A stretch of 64,000 bases of DNA from Fragilaria crotonensis (taxonomy: Eukaryota; Bacillariophyta; Fragilariophyceae; Fragilariales; Fragilariaceae). Position numbers and translations under genes: made by a program. Positions 33,295 through 45,020 of the stretch are shown here, one piece after another (position 1 is the stretch's first letter; the number at the start of each line of letters is the position of its first letter). Under the pieces are notes generated by a model. It ran no database searches. It saw nothing but the letters and a program-made list of their open reading frames with translations, and had not been told where the DNA came from. The stretch covers positions 24,739 through 88,738 of the forward strand of contig JAKSYS010000209.1 in assembly GCA_022925895.1 (NCBI GenBank), given 5' to 3'.

Positions 33295-35336
33295 GTGCAA
33301 GCGTTGAAGATGACAACGCACGTGTTCTGGCTACAACTTATCAGAACGCCACAGGGGAGAGTGCATGCCTTCAAACCGCTCAGGAGGCGTGGAGGAAGAT
33401 ACTAACGGCGACTGGAAAACGAGAATCACAAGTAAATCGGGAAATATTTTTAACAAATTTGAACATGAAATCAAACGTACCCTGGGGAGACTCACTGGAG
33501 GAAAAAAGAGATGATACCTTTCGAGTCTATTGTGCAAATGTAAACGGCTTTACACTTGATCGTATGGGAGGTCAGTATGATACCTTTTGTCGAATGCTCA
33601 AGGAAGTGCAAGCTGATGTGTCACGCGGACAGGAACATAATTTGGACATCACAAAGGCGCACGTCCGAAGTATATTGTATCACACGACACAACAGCATTG
33701 GCAGCGTTCTCGTCTCAATTTTAGTACAACACCAATGGAGTTTCAGCGAATGTACAAACCAGGAGGCACCTTTGTATTGACAGTAGGGGATACCAGTAGT
33801 AGAGTTCGTGACCGATTTCGAGACAAATGGGGTCGCTGGACGAGTCAGTCATTTTTAGGAAGTGCAGGACGGCGGGTTATCACCATAGTATCTGCATACC
33901 AGGTTGTCACCGATTCACCGGTTCCGGGTCTCATTACTGCGGCCTCTCAACAACACAGCCTCCTTCTTCAGACGCAGGACGCAGTTACAAATTTCGGAGG
34001 GACCTTCAAAAATATCTACAAGAGTGTAGACAGGATGGTCATGAACTTCTATTGGTGGGCGATTTTAACGAGGAGATTGGACGAGAAGTAGACGGTATGC
34101 TCTCACTCATACAAGCATTGGGTATGGTAGATATCATGAGGCATCAACATCCAGTCACATTACCTGCAACATACGCAAGAGGATCGCGGTGCTTGGATTA
34201 CGCTCTCGCTACGCCCAGACTAGCGGACGCAGTTCAAAAATCCGGATATGAAGCATTCAACGCAAGGTATACAACGGACCACAGGCCATACTTTGTGGAT
34301 TTCTCAGTCGAGCTCTTATTTGGAATCACGATAAAGCCTTTCTCTACACTCGAACCGCGTATCCTCCGTTCTAATAATCGTCAGCAGGTGACAGCTTATA
34401 TACGGCGGAAGTATAAAATTTTGGATGATCATAATGTTTTCCGACGGATTGACCGGTTGACATGGTTAGGTGATCGACATGCCTACGCTGAAAGACTGGA
34501 TAAAGCTGTTGTCGAGGCAAGTCTTGCGGCAGAAAAATCAATTCAACGTGTCGGTGTTTCACCGTGGTCCGTAGCCCTACATAAAGCCAGACAAAAAGTG
34601 CAGATATTAACAACATGTTTGGCGATGGCAAAAACGCGATTGCAGAATGAAGGCACCATTCGGGAGGCATGGACTAAAGCAGGTTTTCCAAATGATCCAC
34701 CTACGACAGAAAGGCAATGCACTAGCGAACTAAAGGAAGCACGTAAGCAGGTGAGATCCATCGTCTCAGAACAGTACGGACGACGGGACAGCGAAAGACT
34801 CAGCCGCATTAGCCATCTTGAGGCATCTGCTTCCAGCAGAGACAAAGGACGGGCAAAATACTACGACAGATCCATAAAGCCGAAGCATTGAATCGAATGT
34901 TTAATAAGCTCCGTTGCATGCAGGCTTGTACGGAGAGAAGTGGAGTATCGAGAATTGAAATTCCAGTACATCCAGATGAGGATCCCAAGACGTGCTCCGA
35001 GTGGAGAGAGGTTGACGTTCCTACGGAAGTGATTGAGCATTTGCGACAGCGGAATCGCCGACACTTTGGCCAGGCAGACGGTACACCCTTTACAGTATAG
35101 CCCCTTTCTGAGCAACTAGGCTATTGTGGCGACGGGCCAGAAGCCAGAAATATTCTCCACGGCCGATATCAGCATCGAGCAGGGATGGATAGAGATGTGC
35201 AACGGGTGATACAACACTTGCAGATTTCTGACGAGCTCGCACAATTGCGAGTTTACCCCACCATTAGCGAGGCAGATTACGTTGGAAAGTTAAAGGCGTG
35301 GTGGGGAGTCTACAGTGACGTCCCCTTCAAGCAAAA
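33291..35336 (+). pseudogene. LINE-C ORF2, endonuclease domain and linker
   Basis: It starts at ATG 33291 in the ATGA overlap (MSASVEDDNARV). Endonuclease motifs are RGQEHNLDI, LLVGDFNEEIG, GSRCLDYALATP and YTTDHRPYFVDF. The basic linker follows with frame changes near 34000, 34855 and 35100. The stretch around 33620 (EVQADVSRGQEH) is uninterrupted and is the equivalent of the YRT-2 insertion point in LINE-B. Confidence 0.87.
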
Positions 35337-36980
35337 ATGCATTTAGGACACTATAAGGCAATGATTGCAAAACATTCCTATTCCGATATACCAGACGAGG
35401 AAAGTGAGGAGCACAAGAAACATCGTGAAGCCCTAGACTTTATGCAAAGCGAGATTCTACGAGTTCATCTGCTTTTGATTAACTACGCCTTGGAATGTGG
35501 GTACTCCTATCAGAGATGGCGTCACGTGGCCAACTCGGTCCTTTTCAAAGAACCTGGTAACATCAAAATTCACAGGACTCGGATTATACACATTTATGAA
35601 GCGGATTACAATTTGATGCTGAGTTTGAAATGGAGATCCGCCTTACTTCAGGCCGAGGCTTACCAGCAACTTAACAATGGACAATACGGATCGCGGCCAA
35701 AACGGACTGCAATCGACCCAGTTTTTCTTGAGGAACTACAACTGGAAATGTCTCGGATAACTAGGAAAACAATGATACTTACAAATTATGATGCGACGGC
35801 ATGTTACGACAGAATTATCCCTAACTTGGCAATGTTGGCCAGCCGGAGATTTGGAGTTCCTTTTCGAAGTCACCATGTCAAATGCAAGGATGTTGGAGCA
35901 CACTGACTATCGAATACGAACGGAGTTGGGGCTTGCAACAGACCCCGGCGATCTGGTGCTTCCTTTCAAGCATCCTATACGATTGCTATGATGAGGTAGC
36001 GTTCACCGCAGATTATCTTAGCCCGGATCGAGTAAGGAGAACCGAATTGGGAATGATAGGTTTCGTCGATGACTCGAACGGGCAAACAAACTCCTTTGAG
36101 GAACCCGAGACAATACATACTCCAACACAAATCCTTAAGAAGATGAAATCAAACGCGACGGTATGGACCAAGTTGTTAGCGGTTTCGGGAGGCTCACTCG
36201 AATTATCAAAATGCTCCTATCACGTTCTAACCTGGAAGTTCACTGCGTCGGGATCGCCGGTGTTATATAATGATCGGGATGAGTGTGGCGGCGTTACGGT
36301 ACTTGACGCTACGGCAGGAGTTGAACACGAACTTCAATATCTGTCTACGTATGAAGCACACAAGACCCTCGGACATTATAAAGAGCCTGCGGGAAATCAA
36401 CGAGTGCAGTTCAAGAAGCTACAGGAAAGGAGCCGGGAGCTCACATCATTCCTATGGAATACACATCTCACTCGGGAAGAAGCATGGACCTATCATTTCG
36501 CTACGTATTTACCACGTATGAGCTACCCCTTGGCCACCTCCCACTTCACCGAACGACAGCTAACAACAATTCAACGTAAAGCTATGTCGATTATGTTTGC
36601 AAAATGTGGATTCATTCGCAATACTAAACGAGCAATCTTGTATGGTCCTCTCGAATATGGCGGATCAAACTTTCGACGGCTGTATGACCAACAAGGTATT
36701 GGACAGATTCGTCTGTTTTTGCGTCACTGGAGATCTAACAGCCCAGCGGGTGATATGTTCTTGGTGTCAATACGCGACGGGAATATCGGTTTCCATCCTG
36801 GAAGACGTAAACACTCGAATACCCCACCTCGAGTCTAAGTGGATTTCCTCGTTGAGACATTATTTGGCAAGCATACGTGCTATTATCCAAATCGACTCCA
36901 ATCTGGTTCCACCACTAGAACGTGAAAATCATGCATTTATCATGGATCGAGTGGTCCATTCAGGCCAATTTTAAGCAGCG
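35337..36980 (+). pseudogene. LINE-C ORF2, reverse transcriptase (motif B deleted)
   Basis: Motif A (TNYDATACYDRIIPN) and motif C (IGFVDDSNGQTN) are present. Motif B is absent: the frame jumps from ELGLAT to AIWCFLSS at about 35940, missing roughly 20 residues that LINE-B and LINE-A keep (the GTGQGS block). This removes a catalytic element, so the RT cannot be functional. The thumb region (KCGFIRNTKRAILYGP) follows after further frame changes. Confidence 0.85.
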
Positions 36981-39088
36981 GAAATTTGAAGGATCAATTA
37001 TTGTCGTTTATTCCTTCAAGTGGTTACCATATCCGACCTGGTGACAGTAGACGGTGTATTTCTTGATCAGTCTAAACTGGAGGGTAACCCATCCCTATGT
37101 AGTAGTCGCACCAGATGGATCCATATTCATCAGGATAAACCGTCAATGCCTACGAGCTAATTGAACCCCTCGCGAAATTTTTGCGCGATCACCGAGTGAG
37201 ACGCATGGAGCAATTTTCTTATGGTTACAATAATAAAGTGGCTATTCGAACGGCCGGAGGTTTTGTAGAATGTACCAAGACAACAACCGGTGCATTTAGA
37301 GAGACAGGGAAGATCTTAATGTACCATCATCTTCCGAGGCACGCAGTTCCTGTCACAGTCCGAGTAACGGACAATGCTCATGAATGGGAACTTTTAAGTA
37401 TCGCATTCTTGACAACAAAACCAGTGAGCTTAATCCCGAGAACGTTCGAACAATTCGTAGCGCAACTGGAACCGTGGGAAGAACATCTCCTTCGGTACAC
37501 GAGGTTGTCGGTGGATCCTCGCTCGATTGTTCTTGAGTTGCAAGAAAGTTTTGTCGCGGGTAGTGACGGATCTTCTAAGGAACATTGTACTCAAGGAGCA
37601 TTCGGGTGGATGATCAGTTCAACGGCGGAAGAACGAATGGCAAGCGGTAAAGGACCTTCTCGGGGAGCTACGATAGATTCATATCGGGCCGAGTGTAGCG
37701 GAATGCTGGCGATTCTTCGGTTTCTTATCCGATTGGCTGAATATTCCGACATGTTCGGCGATTGGATAGGCACCATTGGAACTGACAGTCAAAGTTTACT
37801 AGATTGACTCTTTGGAAAACCGATAGAAGGGCAGGCAACGCCACCAGAGTACAATGCAACACATTTACAACACCTGGACGTTCTGACACCCGAATGGGAC
37901 CTTCTTATCGAGATTCAAGCATCCTTACGTCAGTTACCGGCTATTCAACTTCAATATGTCAAAGGACACCAAGACGACCATACGTTATACCAACAATTGC
38001 CTCTCATGTCTCAACTTAATGTCGATGCTGACGCGTTGGCCACAGAATATCAGGACGAGTTTGGGATGTCACGTCCTCAAGTCATAATGTCGCCTAATGC
38101 TGGGGCGCACCTCATTATAAATGAGGGCACTGTCACTGCCAACTTTGATGCGGTCGTTCGTTATGCGGCAACTGCTCCGGGGACTTCGTGAGTACATCAA
38201 AGACAAGAATCACTGGAGTGAAACAATCATGTGCCACATACACTGGGACGCCCATGCCAAGGCCATGAAAAGCTCCATTCATCGTCGCATCCATCTCTCC
38301 AAGCTCGTACACGACTGTCTACCAACAAATAGTATGAGGAACCGCGTGGACTCAGGTAAACGAACGTGCCCATTATGTTCAAGCGACAGCGAAACGCGAG
38401 ATCATGTTATTCGATGTCCTGCGGAGGCTCGGTCACATTGGCGACCTGCATTGATTTCACGATTAAACTCCCTTCACAATCAATCGCAGACAAGTCCTTT
38501 ACTCAGACATTTACTCCACGAGGCATTGCTACAATGGTTTCAGACGGAAGGTGATACAGTAGTATCGCCGATATTTTATCCAGTGGAGCTCCGGGAAGTC
38601 ATTCATCAGCAGAATGATATCGGGTGGCGTCAGATATTTAATGGGAGATTTAGTAAAGAATGGAGTCTCGTGCAGGATGCATATTACAGACGAGTGTTAC
38701 CACACCGTGGTGGTACAAATGTTCGACGAACTGGAGCTCGGTGGCAGCGTCAGCTTGCTTATCTTGGCGATATGGGATTGGTGGTTCGATCTCTGGAAGT
38801 CTCGCAATGAGGACGTTCACGGAGCAGATCAGCGCACGCAGGCTGAAGCCCGGCGCCGAGATGTGACTCGCAGATTAAGGGGAAATATATGATCAACGAT
38901 CCCAACTGGAGCCACAAGTTCAACAATTGTTACTCCCTACCCTTCAGGACCATATTCAGAGACCCACTTGGGTGAATCACAACTGGCTTGCAGTCAACGC
39001 CAACATTTTCCGAGATAGCATGCGTCGGGCCAGATCACGAGCAATACAAGGGGTACGATCAACACGCACATACTTCAATCCCGCGTGA
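36981..39088 (+). pseudogene. LINE-C ORF2, RNase H, zinc knuckle and C-terminal tail
   Basis: A deletion of about 20 codons near 37155 removes the WKLWKK block found in LINE-B. RNase H shows SDGSSKEH, SYRAECSGM and GTDSQSLLD, then a TGA at 37805 where LINE-B has arginine, and LNVDADALA with VKGHQD. The knuckle CPLC...H...C (CX2CX8HX3C) lies near 38370 and is intact, followed by GRFSKEWS, LWKSRNEDVHG and the stop at 39088. Confidence 0.83.
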
Positions 39089-39214
39089 CTGGAATGTTTT
39101 AGTGACAAATTTCTTATTGGACGGTACCCTCGCAGAGTACTGTTCAATCGTGCGAGTCGAGTCTTCTAGTCAGCGAGGACAGCGGCAGCACGTTAAACGA
39201 TTTAAGGTTTTTTT
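39089..39214 (+). other. LINE-C 3' untranslated region and poly(T) end
   Basis: It contains GTGCGAGTCGAG, GACAGCGGCAGCACGTTAAA and GATTTAAGG followed by eight or nine T, directly next to the target duplication. It is colinear with the LINE-B 3' end. Confidence 0.8.
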
Positions 39215-39233
39215 TTAGTGTTGGCATGAATGG
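39215..39233. repeat. Target-site duplication of LINE-C, right copy
   Basis: ttagtgttggcatgaatgg, a 19/19 match to 30630-30648. Confidence 0.9.
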
Positions 39234-39422
39234 TTGTTAAATTCATAAGAAATGCTCTGAGTTTGTGAAGGTTGTTCACACCGAGAATATGTCTTTGAAG
39301 GTTAGGAATGTCAGTAAACCAGATTATTTTAAGAATACGAGCCTATTAGCGTTTGTTTCGTCCTTCCTCCAACAGACCGTTCATGGTCGCAAAACAATTC
39401 CAAGGCTGGTCGTTGTCGTCAT

Positions 39423-39755
39423 TCATTCAGGAACCTGTTCCTGATAATCATCTGAGACCTCCGATTCCTCAAACATTGTTTCTCCGACCACCAGCAACCT
39501 CGTGCTTACCATGATGCGAAGGCAAATACCGATCGCTTTCTCTTCGGTTCTATTGACCTTCAGTACATCGTCATTAGCTTCTGACAATGTCCTGTCATTG
39601 GTTCCAACGAAACCTAAAGAATGCGCGACGGCTTTTGCAAGTGTGACTCGGCACGTGATCGGAGAAATATGGATACGAATACACTCGCGTATGTTGATGA
39701 GTTGATCTAACTGATTCTTGTTTCGGGAAATCGATAAGGAAAGGTATTTGTGCAT
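39423..39755 (-). CDS. Hypothetical protein, possibly one exon
   Basis: There are 110 codons from ATG 39755, and the frame is open upstream to about 39890. There a TTTTAG could be a 3' splice site, so a larger spliced protein is possible. The sequence is mixed helical with an acidic C-terminus (FEESEVSDDYQEQVPE). I recognise no family. It lies close to the LINE-C end and converges with the LRR gene. Coding potential is uncertain. Confidence 0.3.
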   Translation of the reverse strand: MHKYLSLSISRNKNQLDQLINIRECIRIHISPITCRVTLAKAVAHSLGFVGTNDRTLSEANDDVLKVNRTEEKAIGICLRIMVSTRLLVVGETMFEESEVSDDYQEQVPE

Positions 39756-40307
39756 TCGCGACCAAGCAGCTGCTTTGTCATCGGCGAACCAATTTTTCAA
39801 TTGACCTTGTCTCGGTGAAATCGTGGACGTCTTTGGGAGAGCCAAATTGCAATAGGTATCATCAGTCTGTCGACACTGCAACCCATGCTAAAACTTGTTA
39901 CGTGCTCTCGTTGTCGAACAACAAGGCATTCATAGAACGCGTCGGTCGCTGATTTGCGACAAGCGATAATATTAGAAGAAAGCTTGTGAAAGAGTCGCTT
40001 CGAAGAATGCATAATTCAGAGGCAACGAAGTTTTTCTGCAGGCGTCCCAATAACACAGGACCTATGGGGTAGCGTCGTCAGTCCTTGTCTGCGTCTCACA
40101 GCTTGGGCCGTTGGGCATCAGCGTGGAATTGGCATTATGGTTGCAGTTCCATGCTACCAGATTTTGAGTTTCAACGTCAATGTGCTGTCGCTGGTGTAAG
40201 AACTCATTATCGTTGATACATTCCTTGGACAATCCCAAGTGTTGGGACAACAAACGTCAACTCTGGATGCTTCCGACCCTAGTGATTGACCATCGTCACG
40301 ATGATGA

Positions 40308-40347
40308 TTGTGTGAGAACATTTAAAGTTGTGTGAGAACATTTAAAG
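40308..40347. repeat. Two-copy 20-bp tandem repeat
   Basis: ttgtgtgagaacatttaaag occurs twice, perfectly and directly adjacent. Confidence 0.9.
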
Positions 40348-41631
40348 TCGCTCGACGCAGTTGGATTGAATGCTCCAATCTGCAATTTAATCAGCACATT
40401 CACTGGACAGGGTTTTGTCACCGGAACTATTGTTTCCAAAACTTGTTCAATTTTGGACGCAATAATCACACATGAACATGCACAGGTCAACGGCAGCAAA
40501 CCCTGCAGGTCGCAAAAGGGCAAATACACAGTTGCAGATCACAGGATTTCATGTTGTTGCAACCGGAGCATGCATAATGTCACGATGAAAGCAGTATTAC
40601 TTGTTGCATCAACCCATCGTTGTGATCCAACAAGAATGGACGAGGACAGCGATTTTGCAAATGTTTGGATAGCATCTTTGGAACAACAGCAAGTCGCATC
40701 GTCGCATTGACAGAGTTGTTTCGCCAGCTGCCGTGCCATTCCCAGTAGCAAACACAACTTGATTGTCCTTTGTTGTTTGGGGTGTTGTGCCTTCTGATAA
40801 TTGCGATCTAAAGGCCGAGCCATTCTCATGGAGCTCAAGGGGAAAACAGTTCATCGGAAGTACGTTGGCACACACTGCACCTCGATCGCATTCGACAGGA
40901 CATTGAATGAGTTTCCTTCATGAAAGACACATCTGAAACCATTGTCATCTCTCGCTCTCTGCGCAAAACAAATCCCAAACGTGTGGGGCAGAAGTATATT
41001 CAACATGACGCGCAAAAGACGTTTGACGATTCAAAATTGCCAAATTTCTCATCCTACACCGACATGTGTTCCTGTATGCATACAGGCACGCGACACGGTT
41101 CCCAACGACAATGTGTGAACGACTCGTTTCGTTGGATCGACGAGGAAATGATGCCATTGTTCATCAAGTCCAACAACAACAACAAGCATGACAATACACT
41201 GATGAGAATACAGTGAAGTCAGTACGCATTCCAGAGGTGATTGTTTTGGTAGACGTCTGTGGTTTGTTGTTCTTCATCAGTACACCGGTACCAATAGAGT
41301 TTGATTGGCGATGCTTTGACTTTGGACGAGTCATTTCGGATAAGCCACACCGTCAATCCGTCACGTTCGTTGGCCATGTTGTCTTGCAGAAGTGCAAGCA
41401 AGCATGCAATGGATTGACACTTAGTGTGTGTTGGAATGATACAGTAGTGAGATTATTGTGGTTATAATACAGTTTCAGACATGTTCGACTGGTGTGTCAT
41501 ATCCTATATCCTGTACTGTATGCTCACAGTCGTTTCGAACGTCGACCAACGTTAAGTTACCGGTAAAATGCTAAACACTGACAATTGAGCAGTTGGATTC
41601 CGCCGCCGACCGAATGTGACAGGTGAGGGCA

Positions 41632-41659
41632 GGCGGTGGGCGGTGGGCGGTGGGCGGTG
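41632..41659 (+). repeat. Heptamer array GGCGGTG x4
   Basis: Four perfect tandem copies on the plus strand. One of four G-rich heptamer arrays between 41.6 and 50 kb. Confidence 0.9.
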
Positions 41660-42598
41660 CGCCATCTTGGAAGATTTGGCGCTGTATCGGTTCGACAGAA
41701 AACTCATATCTCATATCCAAACATATATATGTCATACGACAGTATGCCACAGCAGCGCGCATTTCTGGATAGAACCGACTCTCCTCCTCAAAGCATTTTG
41801 CTGATATGGACGGAGTCATCCAATATAGGAGTGAGCAAGTGAACAAGGTTGCCACCACAGGATGCACGATGACAAGAAAAAGAAAGAAGAGAACATGTTT
41901 TTAGAATTGTACATTGTTGTCACTAGTTACTACTACATCGTTTGTTGCCGCGTGAAAATGGCAGATGCAGGCAAACGAGATTTTTAAAAAAAATGAATTG
42001 GAGTTGTTTTCCATTCAAAGGAGCCAAATGATGACAAGAGAAGCATGTCGTTCACAACCAATCACTGAAATGAGCAAGCTGTGCAGAGACAACAACGCGA
42101 AGTCTCCTCCTCCTATAGAACAACTGACTTTAGCACACTGGATGGATGGACTATGAGTGTTGTTTCGCAAATATGCGATTTCAATTTCTGCAAATTCCTG
42201 CTCGTGGCGATCGGCAACACTATTCTCAGATTCTTGCAAATAACATCCGTCAGGACTCCTTGCATTGCCAATGACAATGCAAAATGTCCTTTACTGTTTG
42301 GAGCGATACGACCACAAACTGATAATTGAGTTCTCGACAGTGTGATCGAAGCTCTCGTTGCTGAAGGCGCAGCTCTTTATCATGGAGAAAGTTCACGGAA
42401 CCTTGGCCGTTGGCACCAAACACCTCAATCGAACACGACAAGAGGTAAGGTTTCTCTATCATCACCTTTCCATCTCCATGAACAGATGATGCATCAAGCA
42501 AATGCCACATACTGCACACCATGCCAACGTACCAAGCATGGTGAGTCATGGACCCAAGTACGAGCCATCGAATAGCGCAAAGAAAGGGTCAATCGGAA

Positions 42599-42613
42599 TT
42601 GCCTGGCTCTCCA
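42599..42613. repeat. Target-site duplication of the non-autonomous insert, left copy
   Basis: ttgcctggctctcca, 15 bp, is identical to 43451-43465. Confidence 0.85.
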
Positions 42614-43450
42614 GAATTTTTTCCGAGGAGTTTTTGCCAAGTAAGTGGTTGTTTCTACGTGAGTTCTGGTACGTTTTCTACGCAACTTAGAGCACAACAA
42701 AGTCAAGTCAACGGATGGCACTACAGCCTTCCCCGACCTCTCGTCTACAAGTATCAACACCAATATGCTTGAGAATGATTGTGGTGCAATTGGCATCAAC
42801 GCGTACGGAGCGGTTGCAGCGTTTGAGTACCATCAGATGTGCGGCGTGATCGATTTTCCTCATGTAGAAACCGGTATTGTTTCTACGCTGTCTATCCCCC
42901 AAATTTTGCTTGATTCAACACCATCAGAGACGAAGGACCTCCGACCGATTGTTGGTATCCATACCAGCACCGTGACCTATTTTACTGCTGACCGAAGTAC
43001 TGTGACGAAATCGATATGACTATTGGGGTGACTCCACCCAGTTCCATGACCCCCCTTTCCGCTGCGCCCTTTGGCGTTCAAATGACCGAACACACCGCTA
43101 CCAAATTCCGAACGAAAGTTGGAGTGACCCGATCCTCCGAGTATACCGCTACGCACCACATGGTGGTGCTCTACATCTACCGACGTACACTGCGACTACT
43201 AAACCTACGGCAACTAAGTTCAATGATCCAAGGTTTTTCCCGCACTACAGTCACCCTCCCTATGATACAACGACTCCATGCAGCATTATTTGGCACAATT
43301 GCAGTACAACAGGCGTATTGCAGTAACACAAAACAATTATGGTGGCCTCTACTGTACCCCAGGGTAGCGGTCATCCGTGTGAGTCGAGTTCCGTCGTCAT
43401 CCGGAACAGCGGCAGCACGTAAAATAGATATTCGGTTTTTTTTTTTTTTT
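42614..43450 (+). mobile_element. Non-autonomous LINE-tailed retroposon, about 0.84 kb
   Basis: This insert is flanked by a 15-bp direct repeat. It ends with the LINE 3' module (GTGTGAGTCGAG, GGAACAGCGGCAGCACGTAA, ATAGATATTCGG) and a run of about 16 T. Its body shows no RT, endonuclease or other LINE coding sequence and no clear ORF of its own. The simplest reading is a SINE-like or chimeric RNA mobilised by the LINE machinery through the shared tail. The origin of the body is unknown. Confidence 0.72.
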
Positions 43451-43465
43451 TTGCCTGGCTCTCCA
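43451..43465. repeat. Target-site duplication of the non-autonomous insert, right copy
   Basis: ttgcctggctctcca, a 15/15 match to 42599-42613, directly after the T run. Confidence 0.85.
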
Positions 43466-43791
43466 AGCGACGCACACAAAACCGCATCCGACAGTGTCGC
43501 GGTCAGAGTCAAGCATCAACTCCTCGGTGATGGTGATCTTGGTACCTAGTGGAAGTTCCTTTTATTGGTTGGTAACACACTTGATTCTTCATGTGCCTTT
43601 CATCGACGGATTTGGTTTTTTTTGTTTGCGTTTGCTAGCGAAAGGTTGATCCGAATGCCGCCTCTAGGGAGTTGGTGACACTGGTGTCAGGGCATTGAGT
43701 GAACAGTTGCACCCGTCCTTCAACAAGCACGTCTGCAATGTGGAGAACCTTGATAATTTCGTAGCTGTTTATATTCAAGATTTCATTTCAG

Positions 43792-43819
43792 TTGGGAGTT
43801 GGGAGTTGGGAGTTGGGAG
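43792..43819 (+). repeat. Heptamer array TTGGGAG x4
   Basis: Four perfect tandem copies give four GGG tracts on the plus strand, fitting the G-quadruplex pattern. Confidence 0.92.
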
Positions 43820-44280
43820 CATCATTCGAAGACTGAGACTTGAAATCAGTACAAAAGCATCATACGTAACGCGTAAAACATCGCCAAACCCTTCGACGCT
43901 TCCATCCGTTTAACCTAGTTTCGGACTCCAGAACCAGAGCGATACGATACATCAGCCCTTCCATTACTGTTCGAACATAGCCGTCCGCTCTAACGATCTC
44001 ATGTCTGTTTCAACAGTATCATACCGCATGGTGTTGGTCAGAATGACGAAATCGCAAACAAAAACGTCGACATGCCCCATTGTGTTGGAGCTTGGAGCCA
44101 TTGGGACACAAGAACATACAGTACACGTACACACGGTGCACGGTAGGCATTAACAGCAAACGCCAGACAAAGGATGGTTGGTCAGAAAAATCTCGCAGGC
44201 GACGTGGCAGGTTGATAAACATGGGAAGACTACAGACGACAAGATTCGATGGAAGTCAACGAAAAATCTCCCGAAAATGG

Positions 44281-44307
44281 TGATGGGTGATGGGTGATGG
44301 GTGATGG
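44281..44307 (+). repeat. Heptamer array TGATGGG x4 (last copy one base short)
   Basis: tgatggg is repeated three times followed by tgatgg, about 40 bp upstream of an orphan LINE tail. Confidence 0.9.
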
Positions 44308-44324
44308 CCAATCTCGAACAACTC

Positions 44325-44427
44325 ACATCTCTACTGGTATACGGTACTGGTAGCGTCTAACCGTGTGGGTCGAGCTTCTGAACGCAGCGGCAGCACGATA
44401 AATTAGATATGTGATTTGTGTTTTTTT
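44325..44427 (+). mobile_element. Orphan LINE-type 3' tail
   Basis: It contains GTGTGGGTCGAG, GAACGCAGCGGCAGCACG, a TTAGATAT block and a run of eight T, aligned in order with the tail of the insert at 42614-43450 over about 100 bp. I could not find a matching target duplication upstream, so the 5' boundary is unknown. It may be a heavily truncated or old copy. Confidence 0.6.
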
Positions 44428-44459
44428 TCACATCGCAGTGCGATCGAAGGAATCAGCCG

Positions 44460-45020
44460 ATGGCATCCAATTCCTTCAATTCTCCTACTACCGGTAATAG
44501 TATCACCGAACGTTGGATGGAGCGTGTGGCACAGACTGAAGGATTGGAGCACGTGATGCAGCAATGGTGCCAGAGAGAGATTCCGGCAATCCAAGATCTA
44601 AACGTTCTTGCTCCTTGCGTCTTTGCGAACGAATGCTGCACAATCCCAGATGGCGAAAAGTGCTCCTCCACCATGTGCAAGGCCGCGACCACGCTGAAAG
44701 CAGAATGTCAGAGTTTCATCGAATGCAAGGACGAATATGCTGTAGCTAGAGTGGCACATGCCGACGCTCTCAAGAAACTTGACGACATTCAAACTCAGTC
44801 CGATCAGCATGACGTGATATCGTTGGAACCGCTGGCTTCGATACACGCCAAATTGGTTGCCGTGACAGAAACGGTTGTTTCCAAAGACGCCCAGGCGTTT
44901 GCTGCGAAAGTCCAGATGATTTTTGATCGTCACTTTGGGGTCCGGATCATGTTACAAGCATTGAGGGCTTCTAGGAACAAGACTTCCCTCGTACTATTTG
45001 ACGGAAAGCCAGACAAGTGA
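44460..45020 (+). CDS. Hypothetical protein, 186 residues
   Basis: It opens at ATG 44460 (MASNSFNSPTTGN) and is uninterrupted to TGA 45020. The protein is helical, with a Cys-rich stretch (APCVFANECC ... KCSSTMCKAA ... ECQSFIECKD, residues 60-105) and a longer helix after it. I recognise no family, signal peptide or membrane segment. The start lies 33 bp after an orphan retroposon tail, so the promoter may have been altered or the gene may be older than the insertion. No introns are evident. Confidence 0.45.
   Translation: MASNSFNSPTTGNSITERWMERVAQTEGLEHVMQQWCQREIPAIQDLNVLAPCVFANECCTIPDGEKCSSTMCKAATTLKAECQSFIECKDEYAVARVAHADALKKLDDIQTQSDQHDVISLEPLASIHAKLVAVTETVVSKDAQAFAAKVQMIFDRHFGVRIMLQALRASRNKTSLVLFDGKPDK

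Larger units (their letters stand above)
30649..39214 (+). mobile_element. LINE-C non-LTR retrotransposon (near full length)
   Basis: This is an 8.57-kb APE-type LINE on the plus strand, 120 bp downstream of the LRR gene and bounded by a 19-bp target duplication. It has a 5' UTR, ORF1, ORF2 and a 3' UTR with T run, colinear with and closely related to LINE-B. Two short internal deletions in ORF2, several nonsense codons and many frame changes show it is inactive. It carries no YRT-2-like insert. Confidence 0.92.
39882..42598. other. Region without a convincing gene; possible decayed duplicates
   Basis: ORFs on both strands are short and mostly lack ATG. Stretches 40745-40885 and 42270-42430 resemble each other in order (both hold TGTCCTTTRYTGTTTGG, CTGATAATTG, CATGGAG and CGTTGGCA), suggesting two decayed copies of one sequence. 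No product is recognisable. Confidence 0.35.
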
